Assembly: GCA_963664715.2 (NCBI GenBank)
Contig: CAXXUY010000009.1
Coordinates: 62,001-126,000 of the forward strand
Length of the DNA stretch: 64,000 bases
DNA from: JAPOXR01 sp963664715
Lineage (GTDB): Bacteria > Pseudomonadota > Alphaproteobacteria > Rhodobacterales > Rhodobacteraceae
Reading direction: 5' to 3'
Under the pieces are notes generated by a model. It made no database searches. It was given only the letters and a program-made list of their open reading frames with translations, and was not told where the DNA came from. How positions within the stretch are numbered: position 1 is the stretch's first letter; every line of letters begins with the position of its first letter. Shown piece by piece: positions 51,855 through 60,954 of this stretch. Both the position numbers and the translations under genes were made by a program.

Positions 51855-52412
51855 GCCGCTCAAACGAACCGGTCGGGGCCACAACGTGATTTCCAGCAGG
51901 CTTTGGACCAAACGGCGGCCCTCTCCAATTCACGGTTCGAGTTTGCCGAGTTGAAGAGGGCTGTAAGCCTGGATTGGAACTTCGCATTCCGAGCGCTGTC
52001 GAGCACATGGGGTCTGGTCCGAGGCAGGAGGTGTTCCCAGGACCTTGAACAGGGAATCTGCTGACTCTTCGGGAAGTGTTTTCCCAGGACCATGCTGGCC
52101 GAAGACTTGAAGAAGCCGGTCGTGATCCGTTCCCGGTAGCCGGAAACCGGATACAGGCGGAACTCGGTCGGCAGACCACCTGTCATTGGGTCATTTCGCC
52201 CCAGGTGCCGCATTCTCGCACGAAGAACGCAGTAGAGGGGTCTGGTGACCATGCGTCAAGCGGGGACTTCAAACTTTCACAGTTCCGGTCTACAGTTTGT
52301 TTGCGCGGTTTGGATCTCCGGGCGTTGGTAAGTATTTGAACTCATTAGCCAATACCACGGACTCCAGCCTCGACTACGCCACCATGGTCCAAGGTGGGGG
52401 GAGTGGTATCCC
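51855..52412. other. 558-bp gap between znuA and pit
   Basis: A minus-strand frame of up to 130 codons covers most of it, but it has no recognisable motif and no good start; I do not support it as a gene. The right end must hold the pit promoter. No Pho box was recognised. Confidence 0.35.
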
Positions 52413-53687
52413 GTGGATGCAAGCCTCGTCATCATCCTGACTGCTGCGATCGCCGCCGGGCTCTACATGGCGTGGGCGATCGGCGCCAACGATGTGGCGA
52501 ATTCGATGGGGACGTCGGTCGGATCCGGTGCGATCACGGTCGGAGGGGCCATCGTGATCGCCGGGGTCTTCGAATTCCTCGGGGCGTTTCTGGCTGGCGG
52601 CGAGGTGACTTCGACGATTCGCAAGGGCATCATCGACGCCGAGGCACTTGAGCACAATCCAGACCTCCTCGTCATTGGCATGTTGTCAGCGCTTCTCGCG
52701 GCTGCAGTCTGGCTGACGGTCGCGTCCGCTTTCGGCTGGCCGGTGTCGACTACGCACTCGATTGTTGGAGCGATTATCGGATTTGCCGTGGTTGCGATCG
52801 GTATCGAGGCAGTCCACTGGTGGGATGTGGCAGCCATTGCCGCGAGTTGGGTGGTCACCCCTGTACTCGCCGGAGTGATTTCGTTTTTCCTGGTGCTGAG
52901 CGTGCAGTGGTTGATCTTCGACAGGAGTGATCCAGCCTTCCATGCGCGCCGTTATGTTCCCGTGTACATCTTCGCCGCAGTGTTCGTGACGTCGGCTGTG
53001 ACCTCTATCAAGGGGCTGAAGCATGTCGGACTGGACCTGAGCATGCCGATGGCAGTCCTTTATTCGGTGCTCGCCGCTGGTATCGTCGCCGTTGCCAGCC
53101 GTATGGTTATCAATCGGTTGGGATTCCAGAGCCTTGAGTCTGCAACCGGGGGGCAGTCGCGCTTCAACGATGTAGAGAGGGTGTTTGGCGTCCTGATGAT
53201 CGTCACCGCATCGGGAATGGCATTTGCGCACGGTTCCAACGATGTCGCCAACGCCATCGGACCCGTCGCGGCGATCATCGGAGTGGTGTCGACGGGCGGG
53301 GTAGCCGCACAGTCATCGATTCCGGTATGGGTCCTGCTGCTGGGAGCGGGGGGCATCGTGATCGGACTGGCGACATTCGGCTACCGGGTCATGGCAACGA
53401 TAGGCCGGAAGATCACCGAGCTCACCCCGAGTCGCGGATTCGCCGCCGAATTTGCTGCCGCGTCGACGGTCGTTGTGGCCAGCGGCACCGGTTTGCCGGT
53501 TTCAACCACCCAGACGCTGGTGGGCGCGGTGTTGGGAGTAGGTCTCGCGCGCGGTGTGGGTGCACTGGATTTCGGTGTGGTCCGCACGATCTTTGTCTCC
53601 TGGGTCGTCACGCTTCCCGTAGGCGCGGTGATCGCGGTGATGTTCTACTACATCCTGTCGGCAATATTCCTGGTAGGATCCGGGTGA
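52413..53687 (+). CDS. pit: Low-affinity inorganic phosphate transporter (Pit family)
   Basis: 424 residues from a GTG start. It imports phosphate (usually as a metal-phosphate complex) with protons across the inner membrane. The two PHO-4 signatures are visible: WAIGANDVANSMGTSVGSGA near the N-terminus and FAHGSNDVANAIGPVAAI in the second half, plus VSTTHSIVGAIIG and VSTTQTLVGAVLG repeats. About ten to twelve helices are present. Its TGA overlaps the ATG of the GPP34 gene (TGATG), so the two are translationally coupled. Confidence 0.93.
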   Translation: MDASLVIILTAAIAAGLYMAWAIGANDVANSMGTSVGSGAITVGGAIVIAGVFEFLGAFLAGGEVTSTIRKGIIDAEALEHNPDLLVIGMLSALLAAAVWLTVASAFGWPVSTTHSIVGAIIGFAVVAIGIEAVHWWDVAAIAASWVVTPVLAGVISFFLVLSVQWLIFDRSDPAFHARRYVPVYIFAAVFVTSAVTSIKGLKHVGLDLSMPMAVLYSVLAAGIVAVASRMVINRLGFQSLESATGGQSRFNDVERVFGVLMIVTASGMAFAHGSNDVANAIGPVAAIIGVVSTGGVAAQSSIPVWVLLLGAGGIVIGLATFGYRVMATIGRKITELTPSRGFAAEFAAASTVVVASGTGLPVSTTQTLVGAVLGVGLARGVGALDFGVVRTIFVSWVVTLPVGAVIAVMFYYILSAIFLVGSG

Positions 53688-54349
53688 TGAGACTCGCTGA
53701 AGAGTTCCTGCTTTTGCTCCGAGACGAGGATGGGGCGTTGTCAAGAGCGCCAGAATGGTTCGTCCGGTATGCTCTGGGTGGCGCCGTGTTGATGGATCTG
53801 GCGCTGGAACACCGCATTGATACGGATGCCCAACGGCTGTTCGTGGTCGACTCGACACCCGTGGGGGACCAATTGCTTGATCCGATGCTCGCCGAGATCG
53901 CGGGAGCCGACCGGAATCACGACGCGCTTTACTGGGTTGAACACGCCACCCGGCATGCTGACGAGATTCGGGACACTGCATTGGCACGGCTGATCGATAA
54001 CCGCGTTCTGGAACTCAGCGATGATCGCTACTTGTGGATATTTGGGACAAGGCACTACTTGCTCCAGGATGAGGATGCAGAGCGAAACCTGATCCGGCGG
54101 ATCAAGTCGGCGCTACTAAGCGATTCGATTCCCGATCCGAGGGATGTCGTGATCGTGACACTCGCAGACGGCTGCGGGCTCATTGCCCATATCCTGTCCG
54201 CGGACGAATTGGCAGCAGCGCAGGCGCGCATCGAACTGTTGCAGAAGGTCGAATTGATCGGCCGGGTCTTCCTCGCTGCACTGGATGTCGCGGTCCAACC
54301 TGCTGCAGGAAAACTCGATCAGGAACGAATTGGCACGGGACACCGATAG
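53687..54349 (+). CDS. GPP34/GOLPH3-domain protein
   Basis: 220 residues. It shows the GPP34 pattern: an N-terminal LAEEFLLLLRDEDGAL, then WFVRYALGGAVLMDLALEHRI and DNRVLELSDDRYLWIFGTRHY (landmarks LGGAVLMDLALEHRI and LIDNRVL), and a helical C-terminus. Eukaryotic GOLPH3/Vps74 binds phosphatidylinositol-4-phosphate on Golgi membranes; bacterial members are common in actinobacteria and their function is unknown. The stop-start overlap with pit ties it to phosphate uptake or membrane phospholipids. That link is inference from position. Confidence 0.8.
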   Translation: MRLAEEFLLLLRDEDGALSRAPEWFVRYALGGAVLMDLALEHRIDTDAQRLFVVDSTPVGDQLLDPMLAEIAGADRNHDALYWVEHATRHADEIRDTALARLIDNRVLELSDDRYLWIFGTRHYLLQDEDAERNLIRRIKSALLSDSIPDPRDVVIVTLADGCGLIAHILSADELAAAQARIELLQKVELIGRVFLAALDVAVQPAAGKLDQERIGTGHR

Positions 54350-54369
54350 CGGAACGCAGTGTTCCAGCT

Positions 54370-54892
54370 GCCATGTGGTGTGCTCCTGGTCAGGTGTTGG
54401 CCCCCTGGCGCCTGGCAGCGCAGAGGATCCATGTTGGTCTTGGTCTTGTCGATGACAGGCTGTCGGCGCAGGTCAATCCGCCATTGGCGGCGCCTCCGGT
54501 GGATCCTCCCGCAGGCGACGTCCGCATGCAGCTGCCCGGGAGCCCGAACCGTTTTCCTTGAACGAATATTCGACGCGATGCACCGCACTCCACACCGTCC
54601 GGTAGTCAACATCAAGACCGCGGGAAGCAAGTTCCCTGACAAGGCCGCGCCGGGTGAACTTCGTGCCGGACCGCTTCAACAGCCAGGCTTCGTGATCGCC
54701 GACGATCTTGCGCGGCCGGTTTCCACTACGCTTCGCCGTGGCACAGCTTCCCGTTTCCGGCCGACGCTGCGACCACTTCACCACGCTTGAGGTTGCAACA
54801 TTCAAGGCCTTGGCCACCTGCCGGACGGTCCGGACCTGGTCAAGTCGGGTCGTCGCGCATTCGCGCAGATCCATCGAATTCGCTCGACTCAT
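54370..54892 (-). pseudogene. IS630-family transposase remnant
   Basis: From the ATG at 54892 it reads MSRANSMDLREC, then NVATSSVVKWSQRRPETGS (helix-turn-helix), VDYRTVWSAVHRVEYSFKE, the normal N-terminal half of an IS630 transposase. In another frame the catalytic region continues: KTKTNMDPLRCQAPGGQHL and PHGSWNT (normally ETWTKTNMAPLRGWAPRG... PHGHWKT). The catalytic Glu-Thr-Trp start is altered and the C-terminal third is gone. It abuts the end of the GPP34 gene. Confidence 0.75.
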
Positions 54893-55009
54893 TTCCCCTG
54901 TCTTCAATGCGATTGTTGCCGCAATGAATCAGGTCGCGGCCACAATTGGAATCTCACCCGGGTTCAAAAATGAACATCCGGCACTGGTTGTCATGTTTCT
55001 CCTGTATCC

Positions 55010-55522
55010 TCAACGCAGTCGCTTGCGCTTGATGACTCGCCAATTTTCCACAGGGATAGACTTGGCCGAATTTGCAATGTCCACATACTGAAATGTCAAT
55101 TCGCGGCTTGCATATTTGTTGGACAGCTCCTCCAATAGACTCCCGGGACCGCAATTCCGGAGAGGTCCGTAAGCCAGACTAACGTGATCGGGATCGCCCG
55201 GGAATTCCTGGCAACGGAGTTCACGCAGAATCTTCCTCCTCTGATCTTTCAGGGATTGTGGCAGTTGCACACGCAGGTAGCAGGCCATGAAAAAAGACGA
55301 TGAGGTTTCCAATCCCTGGACCAGAATCCTGCCTGGAGCGACCGAAGAGGCAAGACATCGCACCATTTCTTTGACCTGCCCTATTTCAGCTTCCATGTCT
55401 CCGACAAGTGTCAGATGGGGATCGAAAACCGGTCCGCCCAGGCTGAGGTGCAGCTTCCTGATGTCCGATCGAAGCATGGCGGAGGATTCATCGTCAAACG
55501 ACAGCCAGATGGAATAGGCCAC
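55010..55522 (-). CDS. 2H phosphoesterase / cyclic phosphodiesterase-like protein
   Basis: 170 residues. Two H-x-T/S motifs typical of the 2H superfamily (LigT, cyclic phosphodiesterase) are placed correctly: FDPHLTLVGDMEAE near residue 36 and DPDHVSLAYGPLRN near residue 112. The opening MAYSIWLSFDDESSAML also fits cyclic phosphodiesterase-like proteins. These enzymes hydrolyse 2',3'-cyclic phosphates on RNA ends or ADP-ribose cyclic phosphate. The gene stands alone; the substrate is unknown. Confidence 0.75.
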   Translation of the reverse strand: MAYSIWLSFDDESSAMLRSDIRKLHLSLGGPVFDPHLTLVGDMEAEIGQVKEMVRCLASSVAPGRILVQGLETSSSFFMACYLRVQLPQSLKDQRRKILRELRCQEFPGDPDHVSLAYGPLRNCGPGSLLEELSNKYASRELTFQYVDIANSAKSIPVENWRVIKRKRLR

Positions 55523-55661
55523 GGTAACGTCTGACCCCTATGGACCCGAAGGAACCGGGGTTCGAAACCTGTCGAAACACGGGGAAATGTACCGGATCAA
55601 CTTCCCTGTTCCGCAGCCAAAGTCAATACGCAAGTGCACCACCTTCCTACATCCACCCGAC

Positions 55662-56666
55662 TCACTTCAGCAGGCCACCGATTGCCGGAGCCACTGGCGC
55701 GGTCCCCCGCGGCACAAGCGGCGCTGGCAGTCTCTTGATCGTGACGTCAAGCCCCGGTGATTCAAGCCGCATGAGTAACCGCTCGACGATCCATGACGCC
55801 ACTTCGGATGCTGAGTGCTGCACGGTGGTCAGGTTGAAGAATGGAGAGGATGCCATGCTTATATCGTCGAATCCAGCGATCACGATTTCGCCTGGCACTC
55901 CGAAACCTGATTGCACAACCGCCTCTATTGCTCCGAACGCGAGCAGGTCGTTGGCACAGAATATCCCCTCAATTCCGGAATCTTTCGACAAGGCAGCCGA
56001 AATCGCGGCGCGTGCATCAGCGCTTGTGCTCTGGATTTCGCGAATCCTTGCAGTTGCCGCCAGGCCACTGCGAAACCCCTTTCCACGTTCTTCGTCCGAA
56101 AAGGTAAACCTCTCGTGACGCAGGAATACCGCGTTTTGAACTCCGTGCCGCCGAAAGAGGTTGCCAACCTGCATTCCGCCCGAGAGGTTGTCGGCAATGA
56201 CGCAGTCAATGCCGGGAGCGTGCAGTTCGCGACCATACAAGATGACCGGAACACCGAGCTGGACAAACCGTTCGGCCGACTTCCCCGAAAGATGCCCCGC
56301 CGCTACGATGATACCGTCAACCTGGTAGTCAAGCGCCACGAGAGCAGCCGGGTCATTCTCGCCGTAATCCGCCGGCACGACGAGCAGGCGCTTGCCTTTC
56401 GAATTCAGCGTGTCTGACAGATTCTCGACCAGCCCGGCATCGAATGGATTGTTGAGGCGCCCAACGACCAGCGCCACGAGATCAGTTCGTGCCCGCGTAA
56501 GGCTGCGTGCCATGACGCTGGGACGGTACCCCAGCCTGGTTGCAGCCTGCCTCACGTTTTCGGCAACAGCTGGAGAAACCGACGTTACCGTTGAAAACAC
56601 CCTGCTGACGGTTGCCGGAGAAACACCGGCCTGTTCCGCAACATCCTTTATCGTGGCACGTTTCAT
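55662..56666 (-). CDS. LacI-family transcriptional regulator
   Basis: 334 residues. The helix-turn-helix is IKDVAEQAGVSPATVSRVFS, the hinge helix region TRLGYRPSVMARSLTRARTD, and a periplasmic-binding-like sensor domain follows (DLVALVVGRLNNPFDAGLVENL, GIEGIFCANDLLAFGAIEAV). It is divergent from a sugar ABC operon and separated by 138 bp that contain two LacI-type operators, so it is the probable repressor of that operon, released by the sugar. Confidence 0.92.
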   Translation of the reverse strand: MKRATIKDVAEQAGVSPATVSRVFSTVTSVSPAVAENVRQAATRLGYRPSVMARSLTRARTDLVALVVGRLNNPFDAGLVENLSDTLNSKGKRLLVVPADYGENDPAALVALDYQVDGIIVAAGHLSGKSAERFVQLGVPVILYGRELHAPGIDCVIADNLSGGMQVGNLFRRHGVQNAVFLRHERFTFSDEERGKGFRSGLAATARIREIQSTSADARAAISAALSKDSGIEGIFCANDLLAFGAIEAVVQSGFGVPGEIVIAGFDDISMASSPFFNLTTVQHSASEVASWIVERLLMRLESPGLDVTIKRLPAPLVPRGTAPVAPAIGGLLK

Positions 56667-56684
56667 GATCCTGTTGTAACAAGT

Positions 56685-56700
56685 TTGAAATCGGTTTCAA
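56685..56700. promoter_or_regulatory. LacI-type operator 1
   Basis: TTGAAATCGGTTTCAA is an inverted repeat with a central CG, the standard LacI-family form. It is 18 bp upstream of the lacI-like gene's start, suited to autoregulation. Confidence 0.6.
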
Positions 56701-56750
56701 GCATTAACTGCAATAAAAACAAATATGTCCAATTTTTCTTTGCGATTTTG

Positions 56751-56763
56751 TGAAATCGTTTTA
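56751..56763. promoter_or_regulatory. LacI-type operator 2
   Basis: TGAAATCGTTTTA shares the TGAAANCGTTTNA half-sites of operator 1 and lies about 41 bp before the binding-protein start. The two sites are about 65 bp apart, so looping is possible. Confidence 0.5.
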
Positions 56764-56804
56764 TATTGTGATTCGAATGTGGTCACGAAATTGGAGGAAT
56801 GGCT

Positions 56805-58028
56805 ATGAAACTTGTGCGCTTGCTCTGTTCGGCAGCTGCGGCTGCCGTTATTTCCGCCGGTTCTGTCCTTTCGGCAGATCTGGTGATCGCTGGACGGGAC
56901 GGCGGCTATGCCAATGCACTTTCGATGGCGGTCGAAGCGTATTCGGCCGAGAACCCGGGAATCGATGTAGATCGACTGGAATTGCCCTATGGCGGTCTGT
57001 TGGAGAAGGTCACCATTTCGATGCGCGAGGGCGCAGCGGCCTATGACGTGATCATGCTGGACGACACCTGGGCTACCGAATTCATGTCGAAGGGCTGGCT
57101 GGCTGACCTGGACGCGTTGGGTGGTGGCGTCGATGCCGATTTCATCGAGTCTGCTGTCGGTGTTTCCCGGTATCCGGTAGGCGATGGTGTGCTTTACGCA
57201 ATTCCCTTCGTCGGCAATGTCGAGATGTTTGCCTATCGTTCGGACTTGATGGATCGTCCTGAAACATGGACCGACGTGGTCGCTGCGGCTCGGAAGGTGT
57301 CGGAGATGAACGAGGGCGTGTCAGGCGTCGTGTTCCGTGGAATCAAGGCGAATCCGATAGTCACGGGCTTTCTCCCCATTCTCTGGGCACATGGCGCCAA
57401 GGTGATTGGCGATGCCGGCGAGGCCGCGTTGAACTCCCCCGAAGCGCTGGAAGCTCTCAATCTGTATCTCGAACTCAAGCAATATGCGCCGAAAGGAGTT
57501 GAGACCTACAACTCCTCGGAGGTCCGGGATGCGCTAATGCAGGGCACGACCGCCATGTCGATCGAGCTGTGGCCGTCCTGGGCGCCGTCGCTGGATGATC
57601 CGGAAAAGTCACGCGTGCCGGGCAAGATCGAAGTTGTTGCCGCCCCTGGCCAGCATGTGGGTCCGAGCCCGATGCTGGGTACCTGGCTGCTGGCAGTTCC
57701 GGCGGATGCGCCAAACCCCGAACGCGGCCGGGCCTTCATCGATTTCGTAACCTCCGCCGAGTTCCAGAAGAAACTGGTGCTGGAAATCGGCCAGCCTCCT
57801 ACGCGGTCCTCGGTATACGAGGACGGTGCCGTCGTCGAAAAGTATCGATGGTACCCGAATCAGCTGGAAGCACTGCAGAATGCGCGGCCGCGGCCGCGCA
57901 TCACCCAGTGGAACAGGGTTGAAGCCATCCTGGGTGACTATCTGCAAATTGCACTGATCGGCGAGTTGGAGCCTGGAGTCGCACTGGAAGAGGCGCACGC
58001 GGAGATTGAAAAAGCGCTTCTCCGCTGA
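56805..58028 (+). CDS. Sugar ABC transporter substrate-binding protein (family 1)
   Basis: About 407 residues. The second ATG is chosen because GGAGG lies seven bases before it; the first ATG, six bases earlier, is too close. A signal peptide (VRLLCSAAAAAVISAGSVLSA) precedes an SBP_bac_1 protein: VDRLELPYGGLLEKVTISMREG, AAYDVIMLDDTWATEFMSKGWL, and FPILWAHGAK-like loop regions. It delivers a carbohydrate to the two permeases downstream. Controlled by the divergent LacI regulator. Confidence 0.9.
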   Translation: MKLVRLLCSAAAAAVISAGSVLSADLVIAGRDGGYANALSMAVEAYSAENPGIDVDRLELPYGGLLEKVTISMREGAAAYDVIMLDDTWATEFMSKGWLADLDALGGGVDADFIESAVGVSRYPVGDGVLYAIPFVGNVEMFAYRSDLMDRPETWTDVVAAARKVSEMNEGVSGVVFRGIKANPIVTGFLPILWAHGAKVIGDAGEAALNSPEALEALNLYLELKQYAPKGVETYNSSEVRDALMQGTTAMSIELWPSWAPSLDDPEKSRVPGKIEVVAAPGQHVGPSPMLGTWLLAVPADAPNPERGRAFIDFVTSAEFQKKLVLEIGQPPTRSSVYEDGAVVEKYRWYPNQLEALQNARPRPRITQWNRVEAILGDYLQIALIGELEPGVALEEAHAEIEKALLR

Positions 58029-58102
58029 CACAGTTCAGTGGTCCAGCGCGCGGCGTCCGTCTGCATCCGCGGCGGACGCCGCAGCCATTTTGAAAGTCTG
58101 CA

Positions 58103-58969
58103 ATGCGTAGAAGCAGCACCCGACTTGCTCTCGCCCTGATGGCGCCCTCGATCGTCATCTTCACTGCCTTGACGATCTATCCGCTCGTCCGGGTATTCGC
58201 ACTCTCACTGTTTGCCACCGAATACGGATTCGACGGGGCCCGGTTTGTAGGAACCGAGAATTACTCGGCGCTCGTTGCACACAGGTTCTTCCGGACGGCC
58301 GCGTGGAACACACTTGTATTCGCAGTCCTTGCAACACTCAGCGAGGTTGGGCTGGGCCTGGTGCTCGCGCTTCTGGTCAACGGGCGGTTGCCCGGCAGCC
58401 GCTTCGTCGTTCCGATATTGCTGATGCCCTACGTTCTTTCAACCATGGTCGTCACTGCAATCTGGCGTGCGTGGTTCCACTATGATTTCGGTTTCCTGAA
58501 CAACCTGCTTCGCTCCATGGAGTTGCCGCCTGTGGAATGGCTGTTCAATCCGGACATTGCAATGATCTCGCTTGTGCTGGTCGACACATGGCAGACTGCT
58601 CCGCTCACATTCGTGATCATACTTGCCGGTCTGCAGGCGGTGCCGAGAGATATCTATGAAGCCGCAAGCGTCGACGGCGCCGGTCCGTCCCGCATCTTCT
58701 TCGCAATCACCCTGCCATTCCTGATTCCGTACCTGTTTCTGTCGGCGCTGCTTCGTTCGGTCGATGCGTTCAAGATCTTTGACAAGGTCTATGCCCTGAC
58801 GGGGGGCGGGCCGGGACAGGCAACCGAGACCCTGTCGATGTATGTCTACCGGCTGGCGTTCAAGTTCTTCGATGTCGGCAGTGCCTCTGCAGCGGCGATA
58901 ATCATGGTGGTGATTTCGGGCCTTCTGGCCTTCGTCTACGCATCCAGGCTCCTGAGGGAAAAGTGGTAA
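58103..58969 (+). CDS. Sugar ABC permease 1 (MalF/UgpA-like)
   Basis: 288 residues with six membrane helices, beginning LALALMAPSIVIFTALTIYPLVRV. The EAA loop is DIYEAASVDGAGPSRIFFAITLPFL (landmark YEAASVDGAGPSRIF). It follows the binding-protein gene by 74 bp and overlaps the second permease by 7 bp. Confidence 0.92.
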   Translation: MRRSSTRLALALMAPSIVIFTALTIYPLVRVFALSLFATEYGFDGARFVGTENYSALVAHRFFRTAAWNTLVFAVLATLSEVGLGLVLALLVNGRLPGSRFVVPILLMPYVLSTMVVTAIWRAWFHYDFGFLNNLLRSMELPPVEWLFNPDIAMISLVLVDTWQTAPLTFVIILAGLQAVPRDIYEAASVDGAGPSRIFFAITLPFLIPYLFLSALLRSVDAFKIFDKVYALTGGGPGQATETLSMYVYRLAFKFFDVGSASAAAIIMVVISGLLAFVYASRLLREKW

Positions 58970-59790
58970 CCAACCCGAGAAGACAGCTGGCCCGAATTGT
59001 CCTGGCCTATGCATTGACGGCGTCGTTCATCGTCCCGATTGCCTGGATGATCGCCACGTCCCTTCGTCCGCCGATTGACTACGTCTCGACTTCGATCTCC
59101 CTGATCCCCTCCCGGGTAACGCTTGAGCACTACGGGGAACTGATCCGGGGCGACTTGCTCGGCAAGGCAATGAACAGCCTCGTCGTCGCAATCGGCTCGA
59201 CTGCGCTGGCGCTGGCAGCAGGATTTCCTGCCGCCTATGCACTTGCCCGCCTTCAGTTTCCCAGAAGAATGGATCTTGGATTCCTGGTGTTCGTGCTTCT
59301 TGTGAAACTGACGCCGCCGATTTCTCTCGCAGTTCCTCTTTACCATGTGCTGAGGTCGCTTGGCCTGCTTGATACGCTGATGGGGCTGATCGTTGTCTAC
59401 CAGGTCTACGCGCTTCCATTCGCCATCTGGATGTTGCTCGGGTTTGTGCGCGACGTACCGTCCGACTACGAAGAGGCCGCCATGGTGGACGGAGCATCAT
59501 TGATGCGCCGGATGATATCGATCGTGTTGCCGCTCATGACCCCGGGGCTGATTGCAACCTCTGTTTTCGTACTGATCCTGAGCTGGAACGAGTTCGCCTA
59601 TGCGCTTCTCTTCATCCAGTCGCCCGAGAAGTTCACACTGCCGACCTTCATCGCAACGCTGATTACGGAAGACGAGACGTTCTGGGGCAAGTTGTCGGCG
59701 GTTGGCCTGCTGGCATCTCTGCCAATCCTTGTCATGGTCGGATTTGTCCAGAAAGGACTTACGCGCGGATTCGGCGGCGGGTTGAAGTGA
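58963..59790 (+). CDS. Sugar ABC permease 2 (MalG/UgpE-like)
   Basis: 275 residues from a GTG within the end of permease 1, with GAGGG upstream. It has six helices; the EAA loop is DYEEAAMVDGASLMRRMISIVLPLM (landmark YEEAAMVDGASLMRRM). The final segment LPILVMVGFVQKGLTRGFGGGLK is typical of MalG-type permeases. No ATPase gene follows; the next genes are on the other strand. Confidence 0.92.
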   Translation: MVTNPRRQLARIVLAYALTASFIVPIAWMIATSLRPPIDYVSTSISLIPSRVTLEHYGELIRGDLLGKAMNSLVVAIGSTALALAAGFPAAYALARLQFPRRMDLGFLVFVLLVKLTPPISLAVPLYHVLRSLGLLDTLMGLIVVYQVYALPFAIWMLLGFVRDVPSDYEEAAMVDGASLMRRMISIVLPLMTPGLIATSVFVLILSWNEFAYALLFIQSPEKFTLPTFIATLITEDETFWGKLSAVGLLASLPILVMVGFVQKGLTRGFGGGLK

Positions 59791-59851
59791 GAAAGATGCA
59801 TCCGGAAATGGAACTCGAGAACTGAAGGAACAACAGAGCGTTTGCGGGCGA

Positions 59852-59889
59852 CCAGGAAAGCCGGAGTTGCTGCTGTCCGATTTTCCTGG
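59852..59889. terminator. Hairpin between convergent genes
   Basis: CCAGGAAA (59852-59859) and TTTCCTGG (59882-59889) form a perfect 8-bp stem around a 22-nt loop, midway between the convergent permease and iolG-like genes. It may act for both strands; there is no long U-run. Confidence 0.35.
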
Positions 59890-59922
59890 AGTATCTCCCG
59901 GATTGCAGGATCAGGTTAGCGA

Positions 59923-60954
59923 TCATTGGGCTTCGCTGTCATGAACTTCGCAGGAAACGGGCAGACCTGACCTCTGCGACTCGCTGGCCCGTTGTGCGAT
60001 ATGGGAAGCCATATAGCCGTCGATGAGGTTTGGCCTGACCGCGTCGCCACTGCTGACGGCATCGAGAAATGCAGTATTCTGGATGAAATAGGCCTCGGGA
60101 TAACGGGCAAACCAGTCGGGAGAGATCAGGCCGCGGTGAAGACCGCTGGCATTCTCGTAGAGCACCAATGGGTCGGCGGGATTGGCAACTGTCAGGCAAC
60201 CGCCGGCACCAAAGGCTTCAACGCGTTGGTCATAGCCGTAACTCGTGCGCCAGCTGTTCTGGATGACGACCTGTTGTCCGCGGGCCCCACGCATCACCAT
60301 CGTCGCCGTGTCGATGTGACCTTTACTGGCATAGCGCGGATTGACCAAGGCGCCGCCCAGGCACATGACCTCGGATAGCTCGTCATCAAGCAGCCAGCGT
60401 GTCAAATCGAAATCGTGGATTGCTGTTTCAAACAACAGTCCCGCCGACTTGTCGAGCGACTCCACTGAAGGGGGAGTAAAATCCCGGCTGACGATTCGCA
60501 GTTGTTCGATTTCGCCAATGTCTCCGGCCAGGATGCGTCGTTTCAGCGCCGCCATATGAGGGTCGAAACGGCGGTTGAAACCCACTTGTATTCGATCTGC
60601 GAAGGGTTTCAGTGTCGGCATGGCGGCGTTGATGGATGCCATGTCGTTGCCCAGGGGCTTCTCACAGAACACGTAGGACCCGTTTGGAACGGTACGTAAC
60701 AATTGATCCACATGTGCTTCCGGCGGCGTTACAACAAAGAGTGCATCAAACACGCTTGAGTCCAACGCTTCAGGCAATGGCAGCCATTGCACGCCGAGCT
60801 TGCCTGCCAGTTCCCGCGCGCGCGACGGGTCGACATCACAGAGGCTCAAGCTGGACAGGGCGGAATGCCGGAGAATGGATTCTCCGTGCAACCGGCCCAT
60901 GCTGCCGCATCCAACGAGGCAGACGCTGAGCCCGCGCTTTTCAGTTGTTGTCAT
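59923..60954 (-). CDS. iolG: Gfo/Idh/MocA oxidoreductase, inositol 2-dehydrogenase-like
   Basis: About 343 residues from the ATG giving MTTTEKRGLSVCL; an upstream start would overlap the next gene further. The Rossmann motif is VCLVGCGSMGRLHGESI, the catalytic Lys is in FCEKPLGND, and the substrate-binding block is QVGFNRRFDPH with TAIHDFDLTRWLL (Asp, His). This pattern is that of inositol or scyllo-inositol 2-dehydrogenases. The overlap with an IolE-like gene (14 bp) supports inositol or a similar cyclic polyol as the substrate. Confidence 0.75.
   Translation of the reverse strand: MTTTEKRGLSVCLVGCGSMGRLHGESILRHSALSSLSLCDVDPSRARELAGKLGVQWLPLPEALDSSVFDALFVVTPPEAHVDQLLRTVPNGSYVFCEKPLGNDMASINAAMPTLKPFADRIQVGFNRRFDPHMAALKRRILAGDIGEIEQLRIVSRDFTPPSVESLDKSAGLLFETAIHDFDLTRWLLDDELSEVMCLGGALVNPRYASKGHIDTATMVMRGARGQQVVIQNSWRTSYGYDQRVEAFGAGGCLTVANPADPLVLYENASGLHRGLISPDWFARYPEAYFIQNTAFLDAVSSGDAVRPNLIDGYMASHIAQRASESQRSGLPVSCEVHDSEAQ

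Noticed and set aside
51860..52252. Leftward 130-codon frame between znuA and pit
   Set aside because: No recognised domain, poor start and no partner gene; not enough to call a gene.
52160..52420. Pho box upstream of pit
   Set aside because: No pair of CTGTCAT-like half-sites at the right spacing could be found.
55540..55580. tRNA-like GGTTCGAAACC sequence
   Set aside because: No acceptor, D or anticodon stems can be formed around it.
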